A DNA stretch of 64,000 bases, from contig JAEZVA010000018.1 of assembly GCA_023443315.1 (NCBI GenBank), positions 1 through 64,000 of the forward strand, read 5' to 3'. This DNA comes from Bacillota bacterium. Its GTDB lineage: Bacteria; Bacillota; Clostridia; Oscillospirales; Ruminococcaceae. The notes under the pieces are model-generated. The model was given only the letters and a program-made list of their open reading frames with translations, ran no database searches and was not told the origin of the DNA. A program made the translations under genes and the position numbers. Below are positions 41,513 to 50,141 of this stretch, one piece after another; positions within the stretch are counted from its first letter, which is position 1; each line of letters opens with the position of its first letter.

Positions 41513-41558
41513 AACGGTGTCGATATCCGCGCTTATTGCGGGTATCGACACCGTTTTT
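41513..41558 (+). terminator. Strong hairpin with T-run
   Basis: AACGGTGTCGATA (41513-41525) and its complement near 41541-41553, with an inner CCGC/GCGG pair, enclose GCTTATT and end in TTTTT. It ends putP transcription and would also stop transcripts from the promoter at 41474. Confidence 0.85.
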
Positions 41559-41645
41559 GTGTTAAAGTCAAATATGGTTAATGAGTTTTGCATTAATGGG
41601 GATAGTTGACTTTGTTATCATTTTAAGTTGGGGGGCCGTTTTAGG

Positions 41646-43334
41646 TTGAAAACGAAATCAAATACGTTGCATCGTCGGTTTATTGCCTATTTTCTCAGCC
41701 TGCTTCTATTAACGACCGTTGTGATTGCTTTATGTGCCGTACTACTTCCTGCGTTTGGCGGTCAGGTATTGTTGGGTTGGGTTGTGGCAGCGGCAGGGCT
41801 TTTGCTTTGGACGGCTGTGGCTGTAGTGCTGTACACAACCATGCTACTTCCACTGGCACGAGATTATGCCGACATTACAGAGACATCCACACGGTTTGCA
41901 GATGGAAATCTCGACACGGCAGAATCGTTACAGCATCGGCAGCTTACCGAGCTTTCGCAGTCACTTAGTGGGCTTGGGTGCAGCATCAGCGCCTACATAC
42001 AGGACATCTCGGCGGTGCTTGCGTATCTGTCCGCCGGGGATATGACCGCGTCGCCATCTGCGGACTGCGGGTACTCGGCGGATTTTATGCCTATCAAAAA
42101 CGCACTGACTAAGATAAGCCTGTCGCTGAACCAGACCTTTACGCAGATTAACGAGATGGTAGACGAGCTTTCGGGTATTGCCGCAAACCTGCAAAACAGC
42201 GCATTGCTGCTTGCTGATGGCTCCGCCAACCAGTCAAGCGACATTGCGTCGCTAACCGCGGTGCTGGCAGACATCGACCGCCACACCGCGCAAAATGCCG
42301 GGAGCGCAGCACTCGCGGCGGAAAGTGCGTGCACCGCCAAGGACAAGACCCACGCCGGAAACGACTATATGCAGCAGCTGCTCGCCGCCATGCAGGAGAT
42401 TGCGGACGCTTCGGGCAGCATATCAAGCATTATCAAGATCATTAACAGCATCGCCTTTCAAACCAATGTGCTCGCGCTCAACGCCTCGGTGGAGGCGGCC
42501 AGAGCGGGTGCGGCGGGCAAGGGCTTTGCGGTAGTGGCAAACGAGGTTAAGAATCTCGCGCTCAAAAGCGCGGATGCCGCAAAACAGACCGAGGCGCTTA
42601 TCCATACGAGTGTGGATAAGGTAAACGGCGGCGCACAGCTTGCGCTGCAGACCGCCAAGGTGTTCGAGGATATCCGCGCCGCGGTTGACACCAACGCAGA
42701 ACTAAGCAGCAAGATAGCCGAGCTTTCCCAGACCCAGGCCCAGGATATCCGCCGCACAACGGTGCTGATTACAGATATTGCACAGATAGCGCAGAACAAC
42801 GCCGCCAGTGCACAAGAAAGTGCCGCCGTCAGCGACCTGCTCCGCGCACAGTCCGATCGGCTAAAGCAGCTCATGCGGCGCTTTCGTCTCAAGGGCTCGG
42901 TACATACAAGCGAAGAAAAGGCACGCGCCGAGCGGCTTGACCAGATTGCGTATGAACTGATGGAAACGCTCAAAGCCGCACTACAAGGCACCGAGCAGAA
43001 GGATTACGACGCGCTGCTGCGCAGGTTTGTAGACCGCACTCAGGGCATTGAGTGCCTGTACCTTATCGCAAGCGACGGCATCCAGTCAAGCGCCACCGTC
43101 ATGAGCAGCGAGGCGGAGCAGTCGGTCGGCGACGGCTTTACCCCGGCGCAAAGAGGAGACAACCACACCCAGAAAAGGTACTTTATCAAAGCGCTTGCGC
43201 AAAACGGTGGCGTGTATCGCACCAGCGAGTACGTGTCCGGCGCAACCGGCGGTCTGTGCCGTACTTACGCAAGCGTTTGCCCGGCGGCTATGGGCACCGA
43301 GGTTGTGTGCATCGATATGCAGTGCCTTATATAA
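41646..43334 (+). CDS. Methyl-accepting chemotaxis-type transducer with C-terminal sensor-like region
   Basis: About 562 residues. Two N-terminal TM helices (about 10-35 and 42-65) have almost no extracytoplasmic loop between them. A HAMP-like linker and a second linker region follow. The MCP signalling hairpin (about 200-420) has the canonical tip INSIAFQTNVLALNASVEAARAGAAGKGFAVVANEVKNLA in outline. A C-terminal segment (about 430-562) containing QKRYFIKALAQNGGVYRTSE and SGATGGLCRTYASV looks like a Cache/PAS-type sensor placed after the signalling domain, on the cytoplasmic side. TTG 41646 is preferred to TTG 41628, which lacks room for a ribosome binding site. Confidence 0.85.
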   Translation: MKTKSNTLHRRFIAYFLSLLLLTTVVIALCAVLLPAFGGQVLLGWVVAAAGLLLWTAVAVVLYTTMLLPLARDYADITETSTRFADGNLDTAESLQHRQLTELSQSLSGLGCSISAYIQDISAVLAYLSAGDMTASPSADCGYSADFMPIKNALTKISLSLNQTFTQINEMVDELSGIAANLQNSALLLADGSANQSSDIASLTAVLADIDRHTAQNAGSAALAAESACTAKDKTHAGNDYMQQLLAAMQEIADASGSISSIIKIINSIAFQTNVLALNASVEAARAGAAGKGFAVVANEVKNLALKSADAAKQTEALIHTSVDKVNGGAQLALQTAKVFEDIRAAVDTNAELSSKIAELSQTQAQDIRRTTVLITDIAQIAQNNAASAQESAAVSDLLRAQSDRLKQLMRRFRLKGSVHTSEEKARAERLDQIAYELMETLKAALQGTEQKDYDALLRRFVDRTQGIECLYLIASDGIQSSATVMSSEAEQSVGDGFTPAQRGDNHTQKRYFIKALAQNGGVYRTSEYVSGATGGLCRTYASVCPAAMGTEVVCIDMQCLI

Positions 43335-43372
43335 ACACAAATACTGCCTTATACCCGGTTTGTTGGGTTTTG

Positions 43373-43404
43373 AATGCGCGCGGGGTCTATCCGCGCGCAT
43401 TTTT
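43373..43404 (+). terminator. Terminator after the chemoreceptor gene
   Basis: ATGCGCGCGG (43374-43383) pairs with CCGCGCGCAT (43391-43400), followed by TTTT. Confidence 0.88.
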
Positions 43405-43459
43405 GTGTCTTATCCATCTAAATTTGTAACGAAGATTCGTATTATGCCTCGCTTTTTAA

Positions 43460-43488
43460 TTGTCTGTTTTGCCCAGGCATGATACAAT
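43460..43488 (+). promoter_or_regulatory. Promoter of the GPH symporter-GH13 operon
   Basis: TTGTCT (43460-43465) and TACAAT (43483-43488) with 17-bp spacing. Confidence 0.65.
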
Positions 43489-43537
43489 GGAAAAAAGATT
43501 ACAGCGTCGACCAAATTGATGTCTGGAGGAATAAGCA

Positions 43538-44893
43538 ATGGCAAAGCAGGTCTTTGAAACCACACGCTTAGAGCGCCTCTCTTATGGCGGATTCTTTCTT
43601 GGGCAGAACATCATCTACGCGCTTCAGTTTCAGTTTTTAACCTACTTTTACACCGAGAGTGTGGGGCTTTCGCTTGCCTCTACGGCGGGTATGCTTTTGG
43701 TCTCTCGCCTGTGGGATATCTTTGACGACCCGCTGGTTGGTGCCATTGTGGATAAGATGAACTTAAAAGGCGGCAAGTACCTGCCATGGCTCAGGCTTGT
43801 GACCTATACGGTTCCGCTTTCGCTGGTGTTCGTGTTCTTTAACATCGGCACCATCTTTTCCGCAACAGACGGGGCGAAGCTCGTGTTTGCGTATGTTACA
43901 TATATCCTGTGGAGCGTGCTCTACACCTTCTCGGACTCCCCGATCTTCTCGCTTGCGACCGTCATGACCTCCCAGATGCACGAGCGCGACCGCTTAATCT
44001 CCTACGGTCGCTTTGCCGCTGCGCTTGCCGCTATTATGACGGCGGTGTTTATGTCGCTCAAGGGGGCGACAGGGTGGACGGGTGCGATTGCCATCTACAT
44101 GGGGTTTTCGTTTCTTGTGATGTTTCCGCTGCAGTTTTTTGCGAAGGAGCGCGTCAAGTATCAGCGCGACGGAGACATATCGATACTTAAAATATTCGGT
44201 TGCCTAATAAAAAACAAGTATCTGCTTATCTATTACGTCGGCTTTTTTGCCATCAGCGCAGTCAACACGCTTCAGCCCATCGCGCCGTATTTCTGTAACT
44301 CGAACCTAGGCAACGAGGCGATGCTTACCATTGTTATGGGGCTAAGCGTTATACCCGTGTTAATCGCGGCACCGATGCTGCCGTTCTTTATCGCGAAGTT
44401 CGGCAAAAAGATGCTGACTGTTTATACCTGTGCTGCCGCAATCGTTCTGAGCGTCGTTCAATTCTTTATGGGCTACGATAACTTTGTTTTGTTTTTGGCG
44501 TTAACCGCAATTCGCGTACTCTGCATGCAGTTTCCGCTTCTGATCTATGGTATGTTTACCGCCGATTGCATCGAGTACGGTGCGTACATCAACGGCGAGC
44601 GCACCGAGGCAATCGCCTTTTCGGTGCAGACGCTTGTCACCAAGCTGGGCGGTACGGTGTGCAACACCATCTGCCTGCAGCTGCTGATATGGTTTGGGTA
44701 TGTTCAGCAAAAACAAGCACAAACGCAGGCGGCGCTTGACGGCATCTGGAAGATCCTCACGCTGGTGCCCATTGCGGGCTTTGCGGTTATGATTGTTATC
44801 ATGCTGTTCTTCTACAAGCTCAGTGAACAGGATGTGCAGAAGATTATGCTTATTAACCGCGGGGAGGAAACGAAGGAGGCACTGACCCTATGA
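43538..44893 (+). CDS. GPH-family glycoside:cation symporter (MelB-like)
   Basis: A 451-residue transporter with about 12 TM helices. The N-terminal YGGFFLGQNIIYALQFQFLTYFYTES and RLWDIFDDPLVGAIVDKM motifs are those of the GPH family (Na+ or H+ coupled glycoside import), and EYGAYINGERTEAIAFSVQT near residue 350 is the second family motif. The ATGA overlap with the following GH13 gene means the imported glycoside is probably an alpha-glucoside split inside the cell. GGAGGAAT precedes the ATG. Confidence 0.92.
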   Translation: MAKQVFETTRLERLSYGGFFLGQNIIYALQFQFLTYFYTESVGLSLASTAGMLLVSRLWDIFDDPLVGAIVDKMNLKGGKYLPWLRLVTYTVPLSLVFVFFNIGTIFSATDGAKLVFAYVTYILWSVLYTFSDSPIFSLATVMTSQMHERDRLISYGRFAAALAAIMTAVFMSLKGATGWTGAIAIYMGFSFLVMFPLQFFAKERVKYQRDGDISILKIFGCLIKNKYLLIYYVGFFAISAVNTLQPIAPYFCNSNLGNEAMLTIVMGLSVIPVLIAAPMLPFFIAKFGKKMLTVYTCAAAIVLSVVQFFMGYDNFVLFLALTAIRVLCMQFPLLIYGMFTADCIEYGAYINGERTEAIAFSVQTLVTKLGGTVCNTICLQLLIWFGYVQQKQAQTQAALDGIWKILTLVPIAGFAVMIVIMLFFYKLSEQDVQKIMLINRGEETKEALTL

Positions 44894-46788
44894 AAAAACC
44901 CATTACAGAAAAAAGTACGCTGGGCGAGGTGCTGAAAAACCCCGTGGGGTACGACATGGTAAAGCTTGCACTGACACAAGTCGGTAAAAGCATGGCGCTC
45001 GTGGACAACCCGCTTGTGCGCTCGGTTCGGCTTAAGACCCTGCCCGCGCTTTCGCGGGGTGCTGTGGACGACGCGTTTATAAAGACCCTTGCCGACCTGT
45101 TATACACCGCCCCCGACCCCGAGCCGCCCTTTACGGGCAAGCCCAAACGCGTGTGGTGGAAGGAAGCGGTGGTGTACCAAATCTACCCGCGCAGCTTTCA
45201 GGACTCGGACGGCGACGGCATCGGCGACCTTGCGGGCATCCTCTCGCGGCTGGACTATCTAAAGGAACTGGGTGTGGATGTCCTATGGCTGTCGCCCATC
45301 TACGACTCGCCAAACGACGACAACGGCTATGATATCCGCGACTATAAAAAGATTATGCGGGAGTTTGGCACGATGCAGGACTTTGACCGCCTGCTGGACG
45401 AAACCCACAAACGCGGCATGCGGCTGATTATGGACCTTGTTATCAACCACACCTCGGATGAGCACGCATGGTTTACCGACGCGTGCAAAAACCCGGAATC
45501 ACCCTACCGCGGGTACTACCATTGGAGACCATCCACTGACGAAAGGACCCCACCCAACAACTGGACATCCCTGTTTAGCGGCAGCGCGTGGAACTACTAC
45601 CCCGAGGCGGGGGGGTGGGCGCTGCACCTGTTTTCTAAAAAGCAGATGGACCTAAACTGGGACAACCCCGCCCTGCGCGAAGAGATCTACGATATGGTCA
45701 ACTGGTGGCTGGCAAAAGGCATTGACGGCTTTCGCTTGGATGTCATCAACTTTATCTCCAAAACCCCGTCCCTGCCTGACGGCAGCAGAATACTAGGCGA
45801 CCTGTCCGGCTTTTGCGGGGTAGAGCACTACTTCCATGGTCCCCGCCTGCACGACTACCTAAAGGAGCTGCGGTGGAACACCTTCTCGAATTTTGATGTG
45901 ATGACGGTGGGCGAAACCCCCATCATGGGCATGGAGATGGCAAAGCTGCTGACCGATGAGCGGCGCGCCGAGCTTGATGCGGTGTTTAACTTCGAGCACC
46001 TCGAAACCCCGGGCAAAAAGCGCTTTGACGACTACCGCTATGACCTTAATTATCTCAAACAGTATTATATCGACTGGCAGCAAAATCTGGGTGACGCCTG
46101 CTGGCAGACGTTGTTTTACGACAACCACGATAACCCCCGCATGGTGAGCAAGGTAAACCCCGACCCCCAGTACCGCGAAGCGGTGGCGAAATGCCTTGCC
46201 ACCATCCAGCTTACGCTGCGCGGCACGCCCTATCTGTATCAGGGTCAGGAGCTTGGCATGGAAAACGCACGCTTTGCGTCCATTGACGAGACTCAGGATG
46301 TCGAAAGCCGTAACCTGTATCACGAGCTGATTAAAAAAGGGAAAACGGCGGACGAGGCGATGGCGGTGATTCGTGCTGGTACGCGCGACCATGCCCGCAC
46401 CCCGATGCAGTGGGACGATACCGAGCACTCGGGCTTTACCACAGGCACACCGTGGCTGAAACCAAACGAGAATTATCAAGAGGTCAACGCAAAAAGCCAG
46501 TGCGCGGACGAGGACTCGGTGCATGGCTATTACAAGAGGCTAATTGCCCTAAGAAGGGAGACCCCTGCCCTCGTTTACGGTGAGTTTGTCCCCGTCAAAA
46601 CGGGGCGAGACAGCTTTTGCTACTACCGCGTCTTAGACGGTATAACCTTGTTTGTGGAGTGCAACCTCTCACAGCTTGCGCAAAAACGCAGATGGAACAC
46701 AAGTGGCTTTACGCCGCTAGTTGCAAGTTATGGTGCGCTTACAAGAGAGCTGCGACCCTACGAGGCGGTTGTTTATCGGTGCAATTAG
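44890..46788 (+). CDS. GH13 alpha-glucosidase (oligo-1,6-glucosidase type) with N-terminal extension
   Basis: A 632-residue cytoplasmic enzyme. About 90 N-terminal residues (MKKPITEKSTLGEVLKNPVG and on) are not part of the family core and look helical. The catalytic barrel starts WWKEAVVYQIYPRSF and includes GIGDLAGILSRLDYLKELGV, the nucleophile Asp in GFRLDVINFIS, the acid Glu in MTVGETPIMG and the stabilising NHD in YDNHDNPRM. The pattern SAWNYYPEAGGWALHLF fits subfamily 31 (oligo-1,6-glucosidase, trehalose-6-phosphate hydrolase, alpha-glucosidase). Coupling with a GPH symporter favours an unphosphorylated alpha-glucoside. Confidence 0.92.
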   Translation: MKKPITEKSTLGEVLKNPVGYDMVKLALTQVGKSMALVDNPLVRSVRLKTLPALSRGAVDDAFIKTLADLLYTAPDPEPPFTGKPKRVWWKEAVVYQIYPRSFQDSDGDGIGDLAGILSRLDYLKELGVDVLWLSPIYDSPNDDNGYDIRDYKKIMREFGTMQDFDRLLDETHKRGMRLIMDLVINHTSDEHAWFTDACKNPESPYRGYYHWRPSTDERTPPNNWTSLFSGSAWNYYPEAGGWALHLFSKKQMDLNWDNPALREEIYDMVNWWLAKGIDGFRLDVINFISKTPSLPDGSRILGDLSGFCGVEHYFHGPRLHDYLKELRWNTFSNFDVMTVGETPIMGMEMAKLLTDERRAELDAVFNFEHLETPGKKRFDDYRYDLNYLKQYYIDWQQNLGDACWQTLFYDNHDNPRMVSKVNPDPQYREAVAKCLATIQLTLRGTPYLYQGQELGMENARFASIDETQDVESRNLYHELIKKGKTADEAMAVIRAGTRDHARTPMQWDDTEHSGFTTGTPWLKPNENYQEVNAKSQCADEDSVHGYYKRLIALRRETPALVYGEFVPVKTGRDSFCYYRVLDGITLFVECNLSQLAQKRRWNTSGFTPLVASYGALTRELRPYEAVVYRCN

Positions 46789-46818
46789 GCGTGCTCTGTA
46801 CATTTTTGGCGATGGGTT

Positions 46819-46848
46819 TTGCTTTTTTTGCCGAAAACGTGGTATAAT
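46819..46848 (+). promoter_or_regulatory. metG promoter
   Basis: TTGCTT (46819-46824) and TATAAT (46843-46848) with 18-bp spacing. The leader carries a hairpin but no recognisable T-box. Confidence 0.6.
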
Positions 46849-46879
46849 ATATGCATCTACTTTTTTGCTTTTATACATT

Positions 46880-46909
46880 GGCGGTCGCCCTGAAAACGGG
46901 CAGACCGCC
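46880..46909 (+). other. Leader hairpin upstream of metG
   Basis: GGCGGTC (46880-46886) pairs with GACCGCC (46903-46909), with inner CCC/GGG. No T-tract follows, so it is more likely a 5' UTR stabilising element than a terminator. Confidence 0.5.
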
Positions 46910-46956
46910 GTGTTAATCCTCCACTATATTGAACTGGGCGAAAGGAATGTTAATTG

Positions 46957-48909
46957 ATGGCAGAGAAATTCTATCTTACCACGGCGATTACCTATACCTC
47001 GCGCAAGCCGCATATCGGCAACACCTACGAGATTGTGCTCTCGGACGCGATTGTGCGGTTTAAGCGAATGCTGGGGTACGATACCTATTTCCTCACCGGT
47101 ACCGACGAGCATGGGCAGAAGATTGAGGGCAACGCCATACAAAACAATATGACCCCCAAGGCGTATGTAGACAAGATTGCTGCCGAGGTCAAGGATATCT
47201 GGGATTTGATGAACTCCTCCTACGACCAGTTTATCCGCACCACCGATGAGAAGCACATTCAGTGCGTACAAAAGATATTTAAAAAGCTCTACGATCAGGG
47301 CGATATCTATAAAAGCTCCTACGAGGGTAACTACTGCGTGGCGTGCGAGTCGTTTTTTACCGATACGCAGCTTGCAGACGGCAACTGCCCCGACTGTGCG
47401 GGACCCGTAAAGCTAACCAAAGAGGAAGCCTACTTCTTTAAAATGAGCAAGTATCAGGACAGGCTGATGCAGCACATTGAAGAAAACCCTGACTTCATCA
47501 GCCCCGAGTCGCGCAAGCGCGAGATGGTCAACAACTTCTTAAAGCCAGGTCTTCAGGACCTGTGCGTGTCACGCACCTCGTTTAAGTGGGGCGTGCCGGT
47601 GACGTTTGACGAGCGCCATGTGGTCTATGTGTGGATCGACGCGCTCTCCAACTACATCACCGCGCTGGACTACGATACCGAGACGCCGGGCGCGCTGTAT
47701 AAAAAGTACTGGCCGTGCGACGTACACGTCATCGGCAAGGATATCCTGCGTTTTCACACCATCTACTGGCCCATTATCCTAATGGCGCTGGGCGAGCCGC
47801 TGCCAAAGCAGGTGTTCGGTCACCCGTGGCTTTTGTCGGGTGTGGACAAGATGAGCAAATCCAAGGGCAACGTGATGTATGCCGACGACCTGGTGCGTCA
47901 TTTTGGTGTAGACGGTGTGCGCTACTACCTGCTTAGCGAGATGCCCTATGCAAACGATGGCACCATTACCTACCAGAACATCCTCGCGCGGTATAACTCC
48001 GACCTTGCCAACACCCTAGGCAACCTTGTTAACCGCACCGTGGCGATGATTCACAAGTATTTTGGTAACACGGTGGCAAAGCCTACAGCACAGCCCGAGG
48101 CGTTGGACACCGAGCTTGCCGCGGCGGCTACAAACGCCACGCAGCGATACACCGCGCTGATGAATGGGTTTAAGACAGCCGACGCGCTGGATGCGGTGAT
48201 GGACCTTGCCCGACGCAGCAACAAATATATAGATGAAACCACGCCGTGGGCACTCGCGAAGGACGAGGACAAAAAGGAACGGCTTGCCGCTGTTTTATAC
48301 AACCTTGCCGAGACCATTCGCTATATTGCGGTGCTCACAGCGCCCCTACTGCCCGAGACGGGTGCTGCAATCTTAAACCAGCTCGGAAGCCCCGTGCAGG
48401 ACTACGCATCGCTTGCGGCGTTCGGTGCGGCGGGACAGTACACGGTGGGCGAAGCGGTACCGCTGTTTGCACGCATTGACGAGCCCAAAAAGCTCGCGGA
48501 GATTGAGGCGGAGGTCGCCGCAAAGGCGGTGCCCGAGCAGCCGAAGGCAGCAGAGCCTAAGGCGAAAAAGGATGAGGAAATCCCCGGGGTCATTGCCATC
48601 GATGATTTTGCAAAGGTCTCATTGCGCACCGCACAGGTAACGGCGTGCGAGCCGGTAGAGAAGAGCGATAAGCTTTTAAAGCTTACGCTGGATGACGGTA
48701 CGGGTACCCGTCAGGTCGTGTCCGGCATCGCACAGTGGTACAAGCCCGATGACCTTGTAGGCAAAAAGGTGATTGTTGTGGCAAACCTTAAGCCCGCTAA
48801 GCTGCGCGGCGTGGAATCAAACGGCATGATCCTTGCCGCCGACATCGCAGGTCGCGCAAATGTAATATTCGTGGACGACTCGGTGCCGAACGGCTCGGTG
48901 GTACGGTAG
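46957..48909 (+). CDS. metG: Methionyl-tRNA synthetase
   Basis: A 650-residue class I synthetase that charges tRNA-Met. The HIGH-type motif is KPHIGNTY, the zinc knuckle is CVACESFFTDTQLADGNCPDC, and KMSKS is DKMSKSKGN. An anticodon-binding helical domain (about 370-500) and a C-terminal EMAP-like tRNA-binding/dimerisation domain (about 550-650, VSLRTAQVTACEPVEKSDKLLKLTLD) follow, joined by an Ala/Lys/Glu linker. ATG 46957 is used; the preceding TTG would add one residue. AAAGGAA precedes it. Confidence 0.97.
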   Translation: MAEKFYLTTAITYTSRKPHIGNTYEIVLSDAIVRFKRMLGYDTYFLTGTDEHGQKIEGNAIQNNMTPKAYVDKIAAEVKDIWDLMNSSYDQFIRTTDEKHIQCVQKIFKKLYDQGDIYKSSYEGNYCVACESFFTDTQLADGNCPDCAGPVKLTKEEAYFFKMSKYQDRLMQHIEENPDFISPESRKREMVNNFLKPGLQDLCVSRTSFKWGVPVTFDERHVVYVWIDALSNYITALDYDTETPGALYKKYWPCDVHVIGKDILRFHTIYWPIILMALGEPLPKQVFGHPWLLSGVDKMSKSKGNVMYADDLVRHFGVDGVRYYLLSEMPYANDGTITYQNILARYNSDLANTLGNLVNRTVAMIHKYFGNTVAKPTAQPEALDTELAAAATNATQRYTALMNGFKTADALDAVMDLARRSNKYIDETTPWALAKDEDKKERLAAVLYNLAETIRYIAVLTAPLLPETGAAILNQLGSPVQDYASLAAFGAAGQYTVGEAVPLFARIDEPKKLAEIEAEVAAKAVPEQPKAAEPKAKKDEEIPGVIAIDDFAKVSLRTAQVTACEPVEKSDKLLKLTLDDGTGTRQVVSGIAQWYKPDDLVGKKVIVVANLKPAKLRGVESNGMILAADIAGRANVIFVDDSVPNGSVVR

Positions 48910-48929
48910 TGGTCACAGTATAGTTTACA

Positions 48930-48980
48930 CAAAGAGCCAAGGCTTACAACGCGTAGTAAAGCGTTGCGGCTTTGGCTCAC
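48930..48980 (+). other. Hairpin between metG and tatD
   Basis: GAGCCAAGGC (about 48935) pairs with GGCTTTGGCTC (about 48969) around AACGC/GCGTT. No T-run follows; it could slow transcription or stabilise the metG message. Confidence 0.45.
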
Positions 48981-49008
48981 AACGGTTATATAGATGAAAG
49001 GAAACAGA

Positions 49009-49782
49009 ATGAACAATATCTTTGATTCCCACGCACATTATGACGACGAGCGGTTTGATGAGGACAGAGAATCGTTAATCTCCTCTCTTGCGGAGGGCGG
49101 GGTTCGCGCTGTTATCAACGCGGGGGCGGATATGAAAACAAGCCGCATCGGGCTTACCTATACAAAGCAGTACGATTTTTTCTATTGCGCGGTGGGTATT
49201 CATCCTCAGGCTGCGGCAGAATACACGCCCAAGGATTTAGAGGAGCTCGCCGCCCTGTGCCGCGAGCCGAAGGTGGTTGCCATCGGCGAGATTGGGCTTG
49301 ATTACCACTACGAAGAGCCCGACCGGGATGTGCAAAAAGCGGCGTTTGCAGCGCAGCTTTCGCTTGCAAGGCAGCTTGAAAAGCCCGTAATCATACACAA
49401 CCGCGAGGCGACTGCCGATATCATAGGCTATCTAAAGAAGTATCGCCCAAAGGGTGTGGTGCACTGCTATTCGGGCAGCGCCGAGACGGCAAAGGAGCTG
49501 CTGAGCATGGGGCTACATCTGGGCTTTACCGGGGTGGTTACCTTCCAAAACGCAAGACAGGTGGTAGAGGCAGTAGCCGCAACGCCCCTATCCCGCCTGC
49601 TGCTAGAAACCGACTGCCCGTATATGGCGCCCGCCCCCCACCGGGGCAAACGCAGCGACAGTCGCATGATTGAGCTCACCGCCCAGCGCATCGCCGAAAT
49701 CAAGGGTATCCCCACCCAGGAGCTTGTCGATATCGCGACCGAGAATACCTGCCGATTGTTTGGTATAACTTTTGACGGCTAA
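49009..49782 (+). CDS. tatD: TatD-family metal-dependent deoxyribonuclease
   Basis: A 257-residue TIM-barrel hydrolase. Metal ligands appear in FDSHAHYDD, GEIGLDYHYE, IIHNREAT, VHCYSGS and LETDCPYMAP, the usual order for TatD (YcfH). It removes 3' nucleotides from DNA or RNA. TatD genes commonly follow metG in Firmicutes, as here. ATG 49009 follows AAAGGAAACAGA; an in-frame ATG 15 bp upstream lacks spacing. Confidence 0.95.
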   Translation: MNNIFDSHAHYDDERFDEDRESLISSLAEGGVRAVINAGADMKTSRIGLTYTKQYDFFYCAVGIHPQAAAEYTPKDLEELAALCREPKVVAIGEIGLDYHYEEPDRDVQKAAFAAQLSLARQLEKPVIIHNREATADIIGYLKKYRPKGVVHCYSGSAETAKELLSMGLHLGFTGVVTFQNARQVVEAVAATPLSRLLLETDCPYMAPAPHRGKRSDSRMIELTAQRIAEIKGIPTQELVDIATENTCRLFGITFDG

Positions 49783-49850
49783 AGATGATGGGATATCCGA
49801 AACGGTAGCAATGCCGCGGTCGTATATGGCTATGAAGGAATGAGAACCGT

Positions 49851-50054
49851 ATGTATATTTTGCTAGCTCTGCTGGTGGTGGGTGTGGGGGTATTCCAATG
49901 GGTAGCCCCGGTCGTTTGGTATAATATTACCCAGTCGTGGAAGAACGACAGCGCAAGCGAGCCGTCCGAGCTTTATATTAAGTACACACGCATAGGCGGT
50001 GCGGCATTTGCCTTTATCGGCACCGTTTGCCTTATCCTGCTTATTATTCTTTAG
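49851..50054 (+). CDS. Small two-TM membrane protein (DUF6199-like)
   Basis: A 67-residue protein with TM helices at about residues 2-24 and 48-66 and a polar middle segment NITQSWKNDSASEPSELYIKYTRIGG. The QSWK...P...Y...R.GG spacing recalls small DUF6199 proteins, but the function is unknown. GAAGGAATGAG lies upstream. It is followed by a convergent terminator. Confidence 0.75.
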   Translation: MYILLALLVVGVGVFQWVAPVVWYNITQSWKNDSASEPSELYIKYTRIGGAAFAFIGTVCLILLIIL

Positions 50055-50073
50055 TTCGCCATTCGCTACATGA

Positions 50074-50120
50074 CACAAAAAAGCGTCCGTGCAGGCAGTA
50101 GCCCGTACGGACGCTTTGTG
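50074..50120. terminator. Bidirectional terminator between convergent genes
   Basis: CACAAAA-AAGCGTCCGT (50074-50090) pairs with ACGGACGCTTTGTG (50107-50120). T-runs on both strands serve the small membrane protein and the CAP lipoprotein. Confidence 0.85.
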
Positions 50121-50141
50121 ATCATAATGGGTTGTGTTTCA

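Noticed and set aside
45859..46524. 221-codon open frame antisense to the GH13 gene
   Set aside because: Shadow of a conserved catalytic region; no start signals.
46850..46956. T-box riboswitch in the metG leader
   Set aside because: The leader is only about 100 nt with one hairpin; no specifier loop or T-box sequence is visible.
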